From Amphirosellinia nigrospora (taxonomy: Eukaryota > Ascomycota > Sordariomycetes > Xylariales > Xylariaceae): a stretch of DNA of 64,000 nt. The position numbers and the translations under genes are program-made. The notes below the pieces were generated by a model. That model saw only the letters and a list, made by a program, of their open reading frames with translations, was not told where the DNA came from and did no database searches. This document shows, one piece after another, positions 59,515-64,000 of the stretch (positions within the stretch are counted from its first letter, which is position 1; the number at the start of each line of letters is the position of its first letter). Location: contig SCHM01000004.1 in NCBI GenBank assembly GCA_004123355.1, positions 2,760,316 to 2,824,315 of the forward strand, read 5' to 3'.

Positions 59515-60897
59515 CCGGACCTACTAGTGCTTTAGCTTTTGCCCTCTTGATTCATCAACGAAGGGATCATGGAGAAACAAAGGTCCTCGACTACACTGAC
59601 GACGAAGAGCGTAGACGAGTATGGATAGCATAGGACTATTGTAGGCTAGGATTGGAGGAGCGACATACGTATTCTGGGAAGACATTGTTGAGCGTATGAG
59701 GGAGTGATAGACTGATACGTTGGTTGTGTATGTTGGGTCCTCGACTGGTCGGTCAAAGGTACTGGGTGATTGGAGGGGATAGAGAGAGGGGAGACAGAAC
59801 AGATGAGAAGCTGGAAGAAAGGAAGTATTAAGCTTGTAGGTCGAGGCTACTTGTCGAAGAGAGGTCTTGGGTGTGATGATGAGAGAGAGGGAACGTTCGG
59901 AGACGAGAGGGACATTTATAGACCCGTGTAGAGGCTGCCGCTACGCGCAGAAAATGTGGGATGTGAGTTGTCTGTGCATTACTTCCGCCGTTCAACTGAG
60001 ATAGATTTCGGTCAAGGTACGTTCAGTTGAATTATATTCGGAAGCGCAATGTCGACAGTCTTAGTCTCACGCAGGGTTGGAGGCCACATGCATCCGGAAC
60101 TACTTCCACATCCTAGGAAGGCAATGGAGAGGACCATCTCTCCTATATCATACAAGATATCCTTGGCCAGATGGGTCTCATGCATTTGAGGCTTCATATA
60201 ATCTGAGGGGTGACAACAAAGCTCATATTCATTGTACATGTCGCAGTTGGGCACAATAGATCAATGATTGTAGAGACGAGCTAGCCTTACTTGCCTCTCT
60301 AAAATCTGGGCATGAGGCCTCATAGGTCAGTTGCATTTTGTTTGAGGCTATGACCAACCGTCTAATCTTATTGTGACCCGAGCTTAGTCTATAGTTCTAC
60401 GATGAAGGGCTGCAACAATGAGTTTCACCCTGGTACCGAGGTACGTGAGATTGATACTTTCTATCTATTTGTGCCTTATAGGGGATTCGGAGATTCTTTG
60501 TCAAATCTCATTGGTCATTGGTGTTTTGTAAAGTGGAACTTCGAGATGCATATGCAGCCGTTATGTGCATAGGTACGTATTATTAAGATTATAAAGGGAT
60601 CAGCACTAGGTAGTGTCAGCGTTTCCTTCTTAAGCTGCCTATTTGTAAGGCCCGTTGTGACTGTTTTGTGCTACCGACATTTCAAAATGCATATGTCCCA
60701 AGCCTGACGAAAATAGACTAAGTAGGTACGTACTATAACAGCAGGTATGGACCGTCGCATTCATTCACCAGTATGACGTACACAAAAGAGAAGCATAAGT
60801 ACAGCCTCATTTCCCTCTTCAGCTCAATCTCCGACCCTCTCCTCACCACTCTTTCCATTCATCTAGATCCCTACCATTGCCTTTCCATCTTCCTGCC
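59515..60897. other. Divergent promoter region
   Basis: This holds the 5' flank of the basic protein (leftward) and of the Clr5 gene (rightward). No gene is supported. The frame at 60012-60254 (-) has no motif. A CT-rich leader (60810-60890) precedes the Clr5 ATG. Confidence 0.5.
59915..59920 (-). promoter_or_regulatory. TATA box for the leftward basic protein gene
   Basis: TATAAA on the minus strand, followed downstream by a CT-rich tract and about 400 bp of leader to the ATG at 59507. The long distance leaves room for a 5'-UTR intron. Confidence 0.35.
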
Positions 60898-63622
60898 ATG
60901 GACCAAGTACCAGACGAACTCTTTCCCCAGTCAGGTCAAGACAGATATCTTGATGTGGCATACTCAGAACGGTGGGAACGCCTCAAGTCAGTCATTGTGA
61001 GGCTGTACTTAGGAAACTATGGTCAAGGGGGAAAGGCAACAACAGTCAATCAAGTTGCCGAATTCATGAGAGAAAACTATTTCTTCCACGCCGCGTAAGT
61101 TCTTCGCCTATCGACTAATTTACTAGAGGTCTTCACCCCTCTGGCCGTTATTGTATCATGTGCCTAACAGTTCGTTATTCTAGGCCCACGCAGTACCGCA
61201 CACGATTCAGAAGTTGGAACATCAGCAAGCGCGTAGTGAAAGACATTAAAGATGATGTCGCTTCGACCATTGCCAGGCGTAAACGGCCTGGGGAAAGTAC
61301 ATCGCAGATCACCTTCGTTGAAGGGGGGCGTGTCAAGCAACTACACCCAAGCAAGCTCATTAGGCACCTCAAAGAGCAGCACCACCATCCGCTCGTTGAA
61401 GCTATCGCCCCCGGACTGTAAGTTTCCACCCTGTATTAATATGGGCTAGCTTTCACACCTACAAGGCACTAATCTTTTGTTAGACTCACATCATGGAACC
61501 TGCCATACAAGGCTTTCGCTGCTTCCATTCATAAGGAGATTGACAAACCTTCTCCTTTTGGCACTCTAGCCACAACACCAGAGAACCTAAACATTAAAAG
61601 TCCTACGCCCCTGAGTCCAGGACACGACGCACCCGGACCGTCGCCTAATACGCAACTTGTTTATCAAAAAGCGAGAGAGAGAGGCGCAGCCCTCTTTTTG
61701 CAGGGGCGACTGGAGCAGCTTGTCGTTGGTATGTGTAGGGAAGATCGCAAGTAAGATTATTCCTACTATGACATACGCTATCTAGATTGGCTCTATCCTG
61801 GAAATTCATAGCTAACCGTGTCAAGGCTGCTAGTTGACTACTTTCATGACTTCTACATATATGGCTTTACCATGGCCAAAGAATGGGGCAACCAACTAAG
61901 AAGACCACAAAGTGGCCCTGATCATTTACCCGTTTGGCGGCAACCAAACACGGTGGAGAGCCCCATGTCATCGACAGCATTTGGTTCACCAAGCCAGACA
62001 AACATCGCCGACCCACCAACACAGCTTTGTAACTGGTCTATTCATCTCGCACCTTTAGATTCCGATTTGTCTGCTGCGTTACTTGATGCATCGCCTCAAC
62101 GTCCCGAAGTGCCTGCAGCACAGCCCCCTGCCCCTTCTTTTGTGGAAACACTACGTCAATCGATAGTTTGTAATAGTTTTACAAACACTCTCACGGACAC
62201 TTTGCCAATTGCACAAGACCATATTGTTTGCGCGATAGAAAAGGATCCGAATGCCCTAGAAGTCGATGCATGGAAACTCGCAATCATGGCAACAAATTAT
62301 GAGCTTATTTTCCAGATGTATAAGGAGATGAACGATGAAGTGCCAGAGGGGTTGAGCGAGATCTACCCTTTCCATTTGGCGGCGGCATTCCTGGACGGCG
62401 GCGACGCCTGTTGTCAGGTATTCGAGACATTAGTTTATTGCTTGGGAACAGCTTACCCGTTTTATCAGCACATTGACAACCACCGCCACACAATACTTGA
62501 TGCTCTCATTGTATCTATCCTTCGATCTCATACAGTCGTCAGTCCCGCCTCTGTTAGCTCTGACTTTCGCTCCCCGAACCGATTCCCTGGAGAAGAGACA
62601 GATATCTGTGGTCGATGGACCACGGACACGCCTGAAGTTCGTGAATTATTCAAGCACGGGGCGTATAGGATCCCATCCGCCTGGAAACACCCCTTCTGTC
62701 ATACAGCCGTACAAGCCGTCTGCCATTGCATCACTGGCATATATGCATCTGCATCTGCCCCGAACATCAACAGAATGAGCGGTTTATTTACCCGCCGTTG
62801 TACAGAATGCGGTCTAGAGTTGAAGCTCGCGCCATTGCATACCCTCGTCGTAACTACATTTTACCTCGCGAGGTCAGATAGACCAGGGGAAACTTTGTTT
62901 GGCGCGATAGCTGTGTTAGTATGCCTTCTCAGCTTAGGTGCCGACGCTTCGCTTAAGGCCAACATTTCCGCCGAGAAAATACTTGAGCATTCTGATGCGG
63001 GGGAATGTTCTCATTCCTATTTATCGCCACTCGAACTCATGCAAAAGGTGCCGCAAGATATCATTGATGGCTGGGGTGAAGACTGTCAAGTTGGTTGGCA
63101 CTGTATCTCTCAGATTCTATATAAAGCCGAAGAGGGTAGAAGATCAAAACTCGAGTCCACATCCATACAAGCAAGCAAACACTTAGGCAAAAACAAGTGG
63201 CTCATTCAAAGGGATGGACGGCGAAAATCATCCACCGTGGATGAATCTCACATGTTATGACGCAGACATCGGTTTGCTCTGGGCCACAATCCAAACTGAG
63301 TTTCTTACGTACCGAAGGATAGAAGAAGGGATCCCTGGGTGTCGGAAAACTTCTCCATAAGGGCACTCAAAGACTGGCTGTCAGGAGATTCGCCAGTTTT
63401 CCAAACACCCTTGGTGACAGAAGGAATGATGCGGGAGCATTCAAGATGTGGATGGTTCAAGGGTAAAAGTACCATGAAATATATCCTCCTGCAAACGTGG
63501 TCTCTACAAGTTATTTCATGAATATGGATATCTATGATAGGGCTTCATATCTAGGTGAGACTGGTTGGAAAGATATGTGGGCAGAGGCCGAACCTTTGGA
63601 AGAAGAAGAAGATTGGACGTAA
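60898..63622 (+). CDS. Clr5-domain protein
   Basis: The N-terminal ~65 residues form a Clr5 domain: 'RWERLKSVIVRLYLGNYGQ', then 'VAEFMRENYFFHAAPTQYRT' and 'RFRSWNISKRV' across intron 1. In fungi this module heads large proteins of mostly unknown role, some with TPR or ankyrin repeats; fission yeast Clr5 acts in silencing. Exons are 60898-61094, 61184-61417, 61484-61750 and 61826-63260. They add up to 711 codons including the stop, with no shift, and all three introns are canonical. The middle holds a Pro/Ser-rich linker and a helical region with 'LVCLLSLGADASLKANISAE', reminiscent of an ankyrin-type repeat. Beyond the stop at 63260 the coding pattern clearly continues in another frame ('YDADIGLLWATIQTEFLTY', 'ALKDWLSG', 'TGWKDMWAEAEPLEEEEDWT') to a stop at 63622. 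One G near 63213 and one in GGG near 63331 restore it; a further intron near 63463 is possible. Confidence 0.82.
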
Positions 63623-64000
63623 AGCTCTCTTTATTCTATAGCTAGCGGTGTTGTAGGTTGATGGGATGATGTAGATAATGGATTCTCTTTCGAATGTGGT
63701 GAATGTTTATTCTTGAAACATCAGCTTTTCGAATACTGTCCCTGAAAACATTGCGCTTGGACTATGCAGTTAAGCCCCAATACGATAGAATATGAGGCTT
63801 CAATGTAAGTGCTTACATTTGCATTTTTGTTGTATGTCCTGAATCGTGTAACTGAGCCATATGTTGTGCTACTTCGTGATGGTGAAGCTATTATGGGGCT
63901 GAGACATTTCTGGATGAGGTACAACTTGAGTCATAATCGCGGAGCATAAGACATCCCGGGTCTCCTTGATTCCCTCCCATCCTAAACACCCAGAGAAACT
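63623..64000. other. Intergenic end of window
   Basis: This is the presumed 3' flank of the Clr5 gene. No feature is recognised. Confidence 0.5.

Noticed and set aside
1-64000. tRNA genes and CRISPR arrays
   Set aside because: Several GGTTCGA-like B-box matches (for example near 19480 and 39490) lack an A box and cloverleaf pairing. No regularly spaced repeats of CRISPR type exist, and none is expected in a fungal nucleus.

Overview
This window is nuclear DNA of a filamentous ascomycete (Pezizomycotina). The evidence is: short spliceosomal introns (about 47-100 nt) with GT..AG ends and TACTAAC/CTAAC branch sites, and families typical of that group (PTH11-like receptor, HET domain, Clr5 domain, 2EXR domain, ERJ5, type I metacaspase with a Pro/Gly/Tyr-rich prodomain). 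A Sordariomycete-like fungus is plausible, but the sequence alone does not fix the order.

Layout. 1-6 kb: AT-rich spacer, a small secreted But2-like protein, a solo mini-LTR, and a FAD monooxygenase. 6-18 kb: a secreted galactose-binding-like protein with a huge Ser/Pro/Thr-rich repeat tail, a secreted amidohydrolase, a PTH11-like membrane protein, and a 14-TM-type MFS exporter. 20-32 kb: a 2EXR protein, a sugar transporter, the ER J-protein ERJ5, a Gln-rich conserved protein, and an unknown Trp/Gly/Pro-rich protein with an RRM-like N-terminus. 31.7-41.4 kb: a gene-poor AT-rich block holding a 431-bp TRIM-type LTR element, one copy of a foldback repeat, and decayed coding remnants. 41-48 kb: an ICMT-like methyltransferase, a decayed condensation-type acyltransferase, and a metacaspase divergent from a WW-domain/glycine-zipper protein. 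48-57 kb: the second foldback repeat, a HET protein with a long helical N-terminus, and a C2-pseudokinase-WW-ankyrin protein. 57-64 kb: spacer, a small basic protein and its degenerate relative, and a Clr5-domain protein.

Most genes keep clean splice sites and conserved motifs but are interrupted by single-nucleotide shifts. When I aligned the frames by family motif, nearly all shifts could be repaired by adding one base to a short homopolymer. I read these as probable assembly errors rather than mass pseudogenisation, and annotate such genes as CDS across the shifts. The acyltransferase near 42-43 kb differs: it has a TGG-to-TAG type nonsense change and internal deletions, so it looks truly dead.

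No biosynthetic gene cluster or CRISPR array is visible. The most interesting biology is at 44-57 kb, where a metacaspase, a HET protein and a catalytically dead kinase fused to WW and ankyrin modules lie together, and in the undescribed small repeats (TRIM plus solo LTR, and the foldback pair).
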